A DNA stretch of 9,775 bases from Spirochaetes bacterium ADurb.Bin110. Its GTDB lineage: Bacteria; Spirochaetota; Spirochaetia; Treponematales; Rectinemataceae. The position numbers and the translations under genes were made by a program. Where the stretch lies: positions 1 to 9,775 of the forward strand of contig MWDY01000196.1 in assembly GCA_002070755.1 (NCBI GenBank), given 5' to 3'. A model generated the notes under the pieces. The model saw nothing but the letters and a program-made list of their open reading frames with translations, did not search any database and had not been told where the DNA came from. Shown here one piece after another: positions 1-6,665 of this stretch. The stretch's first letter is position 1, and every line of letters begins with the position of its first letter.

Positions 1-84
1 AGCCGAGCGGGAATCCATGACGACAATACGATAATATGGTCTGGCCTTGGCACCAAACCTTTTGAGCCTGATACGAACGCTCAC
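1..84 (-). CDS. rpsP: 30S ribosomal protein S16, N-terminal part (cut by window edge)
   Basis: The reverse strand from 84 reads GTG AGC GTT CGT ATC AGG and gives 28 codons: an MSVRIRLKRFGAKARPYYRI start, then VVMDSRSA. This is the highly conserved N-terminus of bacterial S16 (typically VxIRLxRxGxKxxPxYRIVVxDSRxxRDG). S16 binds 16S rRNA and is needed for assembly of the small subunit body. The GTG start is fixed by a perfect AGGAGG (91-96) six bases upstream. The rest of the protein, about 50-60 residues, lies left of the window. In most bacteria rpsP leads an operon with rimM, trmD and rplS, so those genes are expected just outside; this is inference. The gene is divergent from the acyl-CoA synthetase, with 209 bp between the two starts. 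Confidence 0.94.
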   Translation of the reverse strand, partial: MSVRIRLKRFGAKARPYYRIVVMDSRSA

Positions 85-167
85 GTTAATCCTCCTGCAT
101 ACAAAAAAATGCAAAGTGGGCTTCGCCTTATCCGCACATCCGTTCCTTAACAAAGCCCGATCTATAG

Positions 168-197
168 AACATATGCGGGAAAGTTATATCCTATCAA
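168..197 (-). promoter_or_regulatory. candidate sigma-70 promoter for rpsP
   Basis: On the minus strand TTGATA (192-197, 5/6 to the -35 consensus) is followed after 18 bp by TATGTT (168-173, 4/6 to the -10). Transcription would start near 160 and leave a leader of about 75 nt before the GTG start. The leader contains GGGCTT/AAGCCC complementary arms (118-123 and 153-158) that could pair as a long-looped stem. The promoter is an eye match only; other AT-rich hexamers lie nearby. Confidence 0.3.
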
Positions 198-213
198 TGG
201 CCAAAGAGTCAAC

Positions 214-229
214 GTGGCAGCGTGGCAGC
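214..229 (+). repeat. tandem 8-bp direct repeat beside the -35 box
   Basis: GTGGCAGC occurs twice with no gap (214-221 and 222-229). The second copy ends exactly at the base before the TTGACT -35 element of the acyl-CoA synthetase promoter. A repeat in that position could be an activator site, but two short copies can also arise by slippage. No known regulator is recognised. Confidence 0.55.
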
Positions 230-258
230 TTGACTATTTCCAATTTTACATTTATGGT
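230..258 (+). promoter_or_regulatory. sigma-70 promoter for the acyl-CoA synthetase gene
   Basis: TTGACT (230-235, 5/6) and TATGGT (253-258, 4/6) are separated by the optimal 17 bp. Transcription would start near 265 and give a leader of about 29 nt. That leader carries GGAGG (280-284) nine bases before the ATG at 294. Spacing and position relative to the gene are both good, which makes this the best promoter candidate in the left intergenic region. Confidence 0.5.
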
Positions 259-293
259 AATAATGTCAAAATAGTTGATGGAGGGTTTTGGCA

Positions 294-2243
294 ATGGCAA
301 ATACAATCCCTCAGATGTACATTGAGATCGCTCAAAGACAGCCCAATGTCCCAGTACAACTTTCTAAAGATGCGCAGGGCCATTTTCAACCAATAACCTA
401 TGGTGAACTCCTCAAGGAAATCAGCATCTTTGCGCTTGGACTAGGTGATTTTGGCATTAAAAGAGGAGACAATATAGGTTTTATTTCCGATAACAGAAAA
501 GAATGGCTTCTTGCAGACCTCGCTATACTCGGAATTGGGGCTGTCGATATTCCGCGTGGATGCGATGCAACAGCCCAGGAAATAGCATATATTCTAAGCT
601 GGAGCGAATGTTCGACCACCATTCTCGAAAACGAACGCCAACTAAAAAAAATCCTCGATGTCAAACAAGGCCCCACTTCTCTCAACTCAACGTCGCTTAA
701 AGAAGCTCCTTATGCCGATCTGCGGTCCATAATCTTAATCGATCCACCATCATCGCAAATTGCCGAAGAAGCAAGGCAGGCAGGGCTCAGCATTTCTATA
801 TTCTCGGAAATTATGGAAAAAGGCCTATCACTCTATAAGGATGATCCTGATTTCTATCAAAAAGAGGCTCAAAAAGGCACAAGAGCCGATCTTGCAACCA
901 TAATCTACACTTCTGGTACCACGGGCGAACCAAAAGGCGTCATGCTTAGCCATGGTAATTTTCTCCACCAAACCGAATACTTCCCGTATTTGCTTGAGGT
1001 GAATAGCGGCGAGGTGTTTCTTTCGGTGCTTCCTATCTGGCACTCATTCGAGCGAGCTGTCCAGTACATTCTTCTACAGGCCGGATGCACGATAGCTTAT
1101 TCCAAACCTATAGGCTCGATTCTTATGGAAGATATGGAGGTAGTACAGCCCCACTGGTTTTCGACAGTTCCTCGCATCTGGGAATCCGTAAAGGATGGAG
1201 TGGACAAGACAATCCGCCAGAGTGGAGGAATCACCAGGTCCATGTTCTCGATGTTTGTAGGCATTGGAAAGGCACATGCATATTTCAAGAATATGCTCTA
1301 TGACCAGCTGCCAAAATTCTCTCCTCGATCGCGATTTGTCGATATTTCTATATCAATAATTCCCTTCGCGCTCCTTACCCCTTTGCGCGCTTTGGGCGAT
1401 GCGCTTGTGTTCAAAAAAATCAAGGAGAAGCTTGGAAAGCGTTTCATTGCAGGCGTATCTGGCGGAGGAGCTTTGCCGCCTTCAGTAGATCACTTTTTCG
1501 AAGCTATCGGAATTTTGATACTCGAAGGATATGGCCTAACCGAAACTGCGCCAGTAATAAGCGTGAGGTTGAGAAATCACCCAGTAACTGGCACAGTGGG
1601 TCCAGTGCACCGGGGAACAGAGGTTCGCATTTTAGACGAGCGGGGAAATGTGCTCCCCGCAGGGCAAAAGGGCGTTATTTATGTCCGAGGCCCTCAAGTC
1701 ATGCTTGGCTATTACAAGAGGCCCGACCTCACCGAAAAAGTGCTCTCCAAAGATGGCTGGCTGGACACTGGTGATCTAGGTATGTTCACTATCCATGGTG
1801 AGCTTAAGATAATCGGCCGTGTAAAAGACACGATAGTATTGCGTGGAGGAGAAAATATCGAGCCCTTGCCTATAGAACAGAGATTGCGCGAGAGCCCCTA
1901 TATCCAGCAGGCTGCAGTAGTTGGCCAAGACCAAAGATATCTAGCAGCTCTCATCGTACCAAACCAGGAGGTCCTTACCGCCTGGGCAGAAGAGAACGAT
2001 ATCCCATTCAACGATTATCTATCGCTATTGGAACAACCCGAAGTAAAGGAACTCATCAACAGCGAGATAAACAGTTATATCAGCATAAAGAACGGATTTA
2101 AGCCCTTTGAGCGCATCTACTATTTCGCTCTTCTGCCTTCTCCTTTCGAGGAGGGACGCGAATTGTCGGCAAAACTCGACTTGAAGCGCCACGTTATCAA
2201 CGAGCTCTATGCCGATCAGATAAAAAGACTCTTCGAGGAATGA
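294..2243 (+). CDS. long-chain acyl-CoA synthetase, AMP-forming (COG1022 / FadD-Faa1 type)
   Basis: The family activates fatty acids with ATP to acyl-AMP and then to acyl-CoA at the cytoplasmic membrane. The start is ATG 294, nine bases after GGAGG (280-284). An in-frame TTG at 288 would sit only 3 bases from it and is unlikely. The 649-residue length is usual for the long-chain family. Visible ANL motifs are the P-loop TSGTTGEPKG (206-215), YGLTET (413-418), DGWLDTGDLG (487-496, with the ribose-binding D494) and the hinge GRVKD (508-512), followed by VLRGGENIEP. The hydrophobic and basic segment between the P-loop and YGLTET, around 'IIPFALLTPLRALGDALVFKKI', is shown here only by its ends (IIPFALL to FKKI) and is typical of COG1022. 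Oddity: the C-terminal A10 segment reads LSAKLDLKRHVI, so D629 occupies the slot where the catalytic lysine is expected, with K627 and K631 nearby. The gene stands alone; its 3' neighbour is convergent. Confidence 0.93.
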   Translation: MANTIPQMYIEIAQRQPNVPVQLSKDAQGHFQPITYGELLKEISIFALGLGDFGIKRGDNIGFISDNRKEWLLADLAILGIGAVDIPRGCDATAQEIAYILSWSECSTTILENERQLKKILDVKQGPTSLNSTSLKEAPYADLRSIILIDPPSSQIAEEARQAGLSISIFSEIMEKGLSLYKDDPDFYQKEAQKGTRADLATIIYTSGTTGEPKGVMLSHGNFLHQTEYFPYLLEVNSGEVFLSVLPIWHSFERAVQYILLQAGCTIAYSKPIGSILMEDMEVVQPHWFSTVPRIWESVKDGVDKTIRQSGGITRSMFSMFVGIGKAHAYFKNMLYDQLPKFSPRSRFVDISISIIPFALLTPLRALGDALVFKKIKEKLGKRFIAGVSGGGALPPSVDHFFEAIGILILEGYGLTETAPVISVRLRNHPVTGTVGPVHRGTEVRILDERGNVLPAGQKGVIYVRGPQVMLGYYKRPDLTEKVLSKDGWLDTGDLGMFTIHGELKIIGRVKDTIVLRGGENIEPLPIEQRLRESPYIQQAAVVGQDQRYLAALIVPNQEVLTAWAEENDIPFNDYLSLLEQPEVKELINSEINSYISIKNGFKPFERIYYFALLPSPFEEGRELSAKLDLKRHVINELYADQIKRLFEE

Positions 2244-2318
2244 ATATATAAATACGAGTAATCTAGTCAAAAGGACTTTCTCGAAATAATTCTGATCCTA
2301 GCCTAAAGAACAAAAGAC

Positions 2319-3194
2319 TCAAGAAACCTCGATATCGCCGAGAATGCTCTTGACATAGAGGCGCCTTGACCCTTCTCCTGTGCGAAAGGTACAGCGCTGA
2401 GGTCCTATGCCGGAAGCACTGACGGGAAAGCTTGCTTCTATTCGACCCGAAAGCGTTTCAGCCCTGAATTCTATGCTGCTATACTCGAGCTGTATGGATA
2501 TGTCTCCTGAATATGTCTGGATTTCTCCACCACCAAATGCTCCACTTACTTCCAGCTCGACATCACCCTTGTTGGAAATGAGTCTGACTCTTCCTTTGAC
2601 TCTGCGAGTGATTATCTTGCCCTGATCGCATACTGCTGCTACGTTCTTTTCGACCTGATCGATCAAGACAAAACTGCTCTGGGTCTCCACCTGGACTGAA
2701 CCTTCAATTCTCGAGCATCTAATAGTGCCATTGATGCTCCGCGCGGAACATCCTTCACTGCGATCTACGACGATATTGCCATTGACGCTCGATACTTCTA
2801 CAAATCTGGCATTCGAGATGCTAATGTCTCCTCGATCGGTAATGGCAAGAACATTTGCAGGGATTTCGCGAATCTCTATCGATCCTCTAGAGGAATGCAC
2901 TTCGATATCTGAGATATGAGAAGGGATAAAAATATTGCATTTCCCGATTCTAACAAAATCATTCCCTATTACTTCGATAATCGCAATACTCTCAGCTCGC
3001 CTAAACCTACAAGACCATGTGTCGATCTCTCCTGGAACCCCTTGAAGTTCCACAAAATATCGCAGCTGTGGGTCTTCTGATCTAGTTACTATGATATTGC
3101 CTTCTGAAACACGGATAACTATCCGCCGGATGCATTCCACATCTTGAATATCTTCTATAAACCGGAAATCAATATCAATTCCTTCGGTGCGCAT
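2319..3194 (-). CDS. DUF4097-type beta-solenoid protein, stand-alone and apparently cytoplasmic
   Basis: A 291-residue protein with no recognised enzymatic motif. From about residue 100 to the end it is built of short beta rungs with a G-x-[IV]-x-[VIL] core: RGSIEI (103), RGDISI (121), NGNIVV (138), NGTIRC (155), EGSVQV (164), QGKIIT (191), KGRVRL (200), KGDVEL (209), SGDISI (229), SGRIEA (249) and LGDIEV (285). The early spacing is 17-18 residues. This is the pattern of the DUF4097 adhesin-like family, a right-handed beta-helix. There is no signal peptide and no membrane segment. The N-terminal 90 residues are also strand-rich. The start chosen is ATG 3194, because GGAGG lies nine bases upstream; a TTG at 3218 would add 8 residues but has no ribosome-binding site. 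The gene is divergent from ileS and convergent with the acyl-CoA synthetase (75 bp between stops). Function is unknown; in other bacteria DUF4097 genes often neighbour PspC or DUF1700 envelope-stress genes, which are not seen here. Confidence 0.82.
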   Translation of the reverse strand: MRTEGIDIDFRFIEDIQDVECIRRIVIRVSEGNIIVTRSEDPQLRYFVELQGVPGEIDTWSCRFRRAESIAIIEVIGNDFVRIGKCNIFIPSHISDIEVHSSRGSIEIREIPANVLAITDRGDISISNARFVEVSSVNGNIVVDRSEGCSARSINGTIRCSRIEGSVQVETQSSFVLIDQVEKNVAAVCDQGKIITRRVKGRVRLISNKGDVELEVSGAFGGGEIQTYSGDISIQLEYSSIEFRAETLSGRIEASFPVSASGIGPQRCTFRTGEGSRRLYVKSILGDIEVS

Positions 3195-3272
3195 CAAATT
3201 ATGCCTCCGGGTTCTCAATCCATGAATTACCTGCCATTCTGTAAGATGCAGATCTTGATATTATTTCTTACT

Positions 3273-3300
3273 ATTATACCACAATCTCTCTTTTTAGCAA
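3273..3300 (-). promoter_or_regulatory. extended -10 promoter for the DUF4097 gene
   Basis: On the minus strand TTGCTA (3295-3300, 4/6) and a perfect TATAAT (3273-3278) are 16 bp apart. The -10 is preceded by TGG, giving the extended -10 form TGNTATAAT. Transcription would start near 3266, leaving a leader of about 70 nt before ATG 3194. This is the strongest promoter match in the window. Confidence 0.6.
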
Positions 3301-3431
3301 ATCCATATTGAAATACTGTACTAATCCGCATATCTTGGCACTCGCCTTAGAAGCTCTTCTGATTTTGCAATATTTTTCGCGATTCTTGCGCATTTTTGGT
3401 TTCCATTATCTTCGCATCTAACTTCCTCCTC

Positions 3432-3460
3432 TTGAAAGGATTTGCAACATACAGCATTAT
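3432..3460 (+). promoter_or_regulatory. candidate sigma-70 promoter for ileS
   Basis: TTGAAA (3432-3437, 5/6) and CATTAT (3455-3460, 4/6) are 17 bp apart. Transcription would begin around 3467 and leave a short leader of about 19 nt holding GGAGG (3476-3480). The short leader leaves no room for a T-box or another tRNA-sensing element downstream of this promoter. A longer transcript from further upstream in 3195-3430 cannot be excluded, though nothing there looks like a T-box antiterminator. Confidence 0.4.
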
Positions 3461-3485
3461 TCGTGACATTATCGAGGAGGATATC

Positions 3486-6400
3486 GTGTACAAGCCCGTT
3501 GACCCCAAGGTCAACTTCCCTCAGCAGGAAGAATCGATCGTTCGATTTTGGGAAGAACAGAATATATTTAAGAAGTCAGTTTCGCAACGTGAAGGCGCAC
3601 CAGAATTCAGTTTCTATGATGGTCCTCCTTTTGCTACTGGTCTTCCTCACTTTGGCCACTTTGTACCAGGTACGATCAAAGATATTTTCCCTCGGTACAA
3701 AACAATGCGAGGCTATCATGTAGAAAGGCGCTTTGGATGGGACTGTCATGGCTTGCCAGTCGAAAACCTTATCGAAAAAGAACTCGGTCTCAACTCAAAG
3801 ACCGACATTGAGCGCTATGGCATTGCCGAATTCAATGAGGCCTGCAGAGGCTCTGTCCTCCGATATGTAAAGGAATGGCGCCAGATCGTCACTCGCCTCG
3901 GCCGCTGGGTCGACTTCGATAATGACTATAAAACTATGGAACCTGATTATATGGAGTCTATCTGGTGGGTCGTCAAATCCCTATGGGACAAGGGACTCAT
4001 ATATGAAGGCCACTATATTCTCCCATATTGTCCGCGATGTTCTACAGTATTATCTAATCATGAGCTTTCACTGGGAGGATATGAGGATGTAAGCGACCCC
4101 GCGATTACCGTGAGGTTTAGAATAACAGGCCTGCCAATATCGCTAGATGACCCTTCTCTCGCAGATCTAGCGGACGGATCTACATATTTCGTAGCATGGA
4201 CAACTACCCCGTGGACACTGGTTTCAAACCTCGCCCTTTGTCTTGGTCCAGATATCGATTATGCCTGTGTCATCGATGGCAAAGAGCGATATATCCTCGC
4301 TGAATCAAGACTAAAAGACTATTATAAGAATCCTGAATCATTGAAGTTTTCATGGAAGAAAAAAGGCAGCGAACTTGCTGGAATTAGATACGAACCTCTA
4401 TTCCCCTATTTCGCCTTCTTGGCTGAAAAAGGTGCATTTGTGACCGTACTTGGCCAACACGTCACTACCGAAGAGGGAACTGGAATAGTTCATACAGCAC
4501 CAGGTTTTGGTGAAGAAGACTACGAAGTATTGCGCGGCTCTAGCATTCCTACTGTATGCCCAGTCGACGAAGAATGCAGATTTACTGAGGAAGTTCCAGA
4601 TTATAAGGGATTATTCGTCAAAGACGCAGACAAATCGATAATGAATAGGCTTAAAAATGAAGGCAAACTCATAAAACGCGACCAGATAATCCATGCATAC
4701 CCTCATTGCTGGCGTTGCGGAAGCCCACTTATCTACCGTGCGATCTCTAGCTGGTTCGTTGAGATAGAGCCTATCAAAAAATCCATGCTTAAAGCAAACA
4801 AAAGCGTCTATTGGGTGCCTGCCCATATTCGCGATGGCCGATTCGGAAAATGGCTAGAAAATGCGCGAGACTGGGCAATAAGCCGAAATAGATATTGGGG
4901 TAACCCACTTCCCATCTGGAAATGCGGTGAATGCGGAAAAACCGTCTGTGTAGGCTCTCGTAAAGAACTTGCAGAGCTCGGCGGTGAAGTACCTGAAGAC
5001 CTGCATAAGCATTATCTAGATAAAGTCACACTGCCATGCAGCTGCGGTGGAATCATGCATCGAATTCCTGAAGTGCTCGATTGCTGGTTCGAATCGGGGG
5101 CAATGCCATACGGACAGAATCATTATCCCTTCGAAAACAAGCAGAAATTCGAATCCAATTTTCCGGCGGATTTTATCTGTGAGGGTCTCGACCAAACGCG
5201 AGGTTGGTTCTATACATTGACAATCCTTGCCGCAGCTCTCTTTGACAAGCCTGCCTTTAAGGCTTGTGTCGTCAATGGCCTTGTCTTGGCAGAAGATGGC
5301 AAAAAGATGTCCAAAAGCCTACGAAACTACACTGATCCCTCCGAAGTCATGGACAAATTCGGTGCTGACGCGCTGAGGCTCTTTCTTATGAATTCCGCCG
5401 TCATAAAGGCTGAAGACCTTTGCTATTCAGACGAAGGTGTCAAGGATGTCCTCAAGAGCGTGATCCTCCCACTTTGGAATGCCTATAGTTTCTTTGTCAC
5501 ATACGCAAATATCGATGGCTTTGTGGCAGAAGATTTCGACTGCACGGGAGTCGAAAATCCTTTGGATAAATGGATACTATCTGTATGCGAAAAAATGATT
5601 GCAGATGTGACGACCGGCTTTGAAGCCTTCGACCTACAAGCAGCGATAGCCCCTACCGTCGAATTCGTGGACAGCTTAAACAATTGGTATATCCGTCGTT
5701 CGCGACGCAGATTCTGGAAATCAGAAAACGATACAGATAAGAAGAATGCCTATAAGACCCTCTACCGGGTTCTTCGCCGACTTACCTTAGTCATGGCGCC
5801 TGTAATTCCATTTGTCACCGAGGCAATCTATCAGAATATAAAGCTGCAAATGGAATCCGAATCGATCCATCTGTCAGACTGGCCTAAAGCAGAAGAAAAG
5901 TATCGCAACCTCGAATTAGAGCGCGATATGCGCATCGTACGACAAGCCGTTACTATGGGGCGTTCTCTCAGAGTGACCAACGATCTCAAAATACGTCAGC
6001 CTCTTGCATCGATTCAACTTATCAGCCGAGTCCCGGAAGAACGCGAAGTCCTGGCGCGAATGGAAGAAATTCTCCGAGAAGAACTCAATGTCAAATCCGT
6101 GGTCATCCACGAAAAAGAAGAGGATCTCGTCGAATATCACGCTAAAGCTAATTTCCGTGTACTTGGTAAAGAGCTTGGTCCTTATATGAAAGAAGCTGCA
6201 GAAAAAATCGCCAACCTGAGCAGCGAAGAAATTGCTCATCTCCTCGATGGGGAGCGGATCTTGCTCGCCCTGAGTTCAGGCAAAGAAATAGCCTTGGATA
6301 GCTCTCGAGTAGATATAATCCGCGAGGAAAAGCAAGGTCTCAAGGTCCTAAATGAAGGTAGCCTTACGGTAGCACTGGACACCAATATTACCCCAGAATT

Positions 6401-6665
6401 GCTCTATGAAGGATATGTGCGCGACCTAATCCGAGGAATACAGAATGCCCGGAAGGAAAAAGGCCTCGATGTGACCGATAGGATCATCCTAGAGGTTTCT
6501 GGCGATTATGAACTTAGAGCTGCGCTAGACCGCTTCGGCCAGATGGTAGCCGATGAAACCTTAGCCCTAAGAATCGATTGGAAGGATATAGACAAAGCCA
6601 TGATAAATGGCTTTACAGTAGAAGCAGGCGATAAGGCTTGGATATTCAACCTGGAAAAAGCTTAG
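3486..6665 (+). CDS. ileS: isoleucyl-tRNA synthetase, eukaryote-like type 2 (IleRS2)
   Basis: Charges tRNA-Ile with isoleucine in the cytoplasm and edits misactivated valine. The start is GTG 3486 with GGAGG five bases before it; the product opens MYKPVDPKVNFP, as expected for the family. The frame stays open 30 codons upstream to a TTG at 3396, but those residues are not IleRS-like and lack a ribosome-binding site. Motifs over 1059 residues: HIGH box HFGH (55-58); CPRC (182-185); CP1 editing domain with TTTPWT (239-244) and HTAPGFGEED (336-345, with the editing Asp D345); CWRC (408-411); a second cysteine cluster C480/C483/C488/C518/C520 that may bind zinc; LDCWFESG (C533); KMSKS (607-611); and the anticodon-domain motif NNWYIRR (732-738). 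The C-terminal part, from about 955, resembles the DUF5915 extension of type 2 enzymes rather than the zinc tail of classical bacterial IleRS. The 3' end overlaps the convergent lipoprotein gene by 4 bp. Confidence 0.97.
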   Translation: MYKPVDPKVNFPQQEESIVRFWEEQNIFKKSVSQREGAPEFSFYDGPPFATGLPHFGHFVPGTIKDIFPRYKTMRGYHVERRFGWDCHGLPVENLIEKELGLNSKTDIERYGIAEFNEACRGSVLRYVKEWRQIVTRLGRWVDFDNDYKTMEPDYMESIWWVVKSLWDKGLIYEGHYILPYCPRCSTVLSNHELSLGGYEDVSDPAITVRFRITGLPISLDDPSLADLADGSTYFVAWTTTPWTLVSNLALCLGPDIDYACVIDGKERYILAESRLKDYYKNPESLKFSWKKKGSELAGIRYEPLFPYFAFLAEKGAFVTVLGQHVTTEEGTGIVHTAPGFGEEDYEVLRGSSIPTVCPVDEECRFTEEVPDYKGLFVKDADKSIMNRLKNEGKLIKRDQIIHAYPHCWRCGSPLIYRAISSWFVEIEPIKKSMLKANKSVYWVPAHIRDGRFGKWLENARDWAISRNRYWGNPLPIWKCGECGKTVCVGSRKELAELGGEVPEDLHKHYLDKVTLPCSCGGIMHRIPEVLDCWFESGAMPYGQNHYPFENKQKFESNFPADFICEGLDQTRGWFYTLTILAAALFDKPAFKACVVNGLVLAEDGKKMSKSLRNYTDPSEVMDKFGADALRLFLMNSAVIKAEDLCYSDEGVKDVLKSVILPLWNAYSFFVTYANIDGFVAEDFDCTGVENPLDKWILSVCEKMIADVTTGFEAFDLQAAIAPTVEFVDSLNNWYIRRSRRRFWKSENDTDKKNAYKTLYRVLRRLTLVMAPVIPFVTEAIYQNIKLQMESESIHLSDWPKAEEKYRNLELERDMRIVRQAVTMGRSLRVTNDLKIRQPLASIQLISRVPEEREVLARMEEILREELNVKSVVIHEKEEDLVEYHAKANFRVLGKELGPYMKEAAEKIANLSSEEIAHLLDGERILLALSSGKEIALDSSRVDIIREEKQGLKVLNEGSLTVALDTNITPELLYEGYVRDLIRGIQNARKEKGLDVTDRIILEVSGDYELRAALDRFGQMVADETLALRIDWKDIDKAMINGFTVEAGDKAWIFNLEKA

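Noticed and set aside
47..274. 75-codon plus-strand open frame across the rpsP/acyl-CoA synthetase spacer
   Set aside because: It overlaps the rpsP start antisense, covers both promoter candidates, has no ribosome-binding site and shows no recognisable protein pattern.
2255..2283. Hairpin CGAG..AGTC / GACT..CTCG between the convergent acyl-CoA synthetase and DUF4097 genes
   Set aside because: The stem has two 4-bp blocks split by an unequal internal loop, and there is no U-tract on the plus strand and only a mixed AT stretch on the minus strand. It is too weak to call a terminator.
3195..3218. Eight-residue extension of the DUF4097 protein from TTG 3218
   Set aside because: The GGAGG that would serve the ATG at 3194 lies inside this extension, and nothing resembling a ribosome-binding site precedes the TTG.
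3396..3485. N-terminal extension of IleRS by 30 residues from TTG 3396
   Set aside because: The extension has no ribosome-binding site and does not resemble IleRS. GTG 3486 has GGAGG at 5 bp and yields the usual family N-terminus.
3195..3485. T-box or other tRNA-sensing leader before ileS
   Set aside because: No specifier stem, antiterminator bulge or terminator hairpin could be found by eye, and the best promoter lies only about 19 nt before the start codon.
5916..6239. 107-codon minus-strand open frame inside ileS
   Set aside because: It is antisense to a well-conserved part of ileS, has no ribosome-binding site, and its Phe-rich composition is what the antisense of Glu/Lys-rich codons gives.
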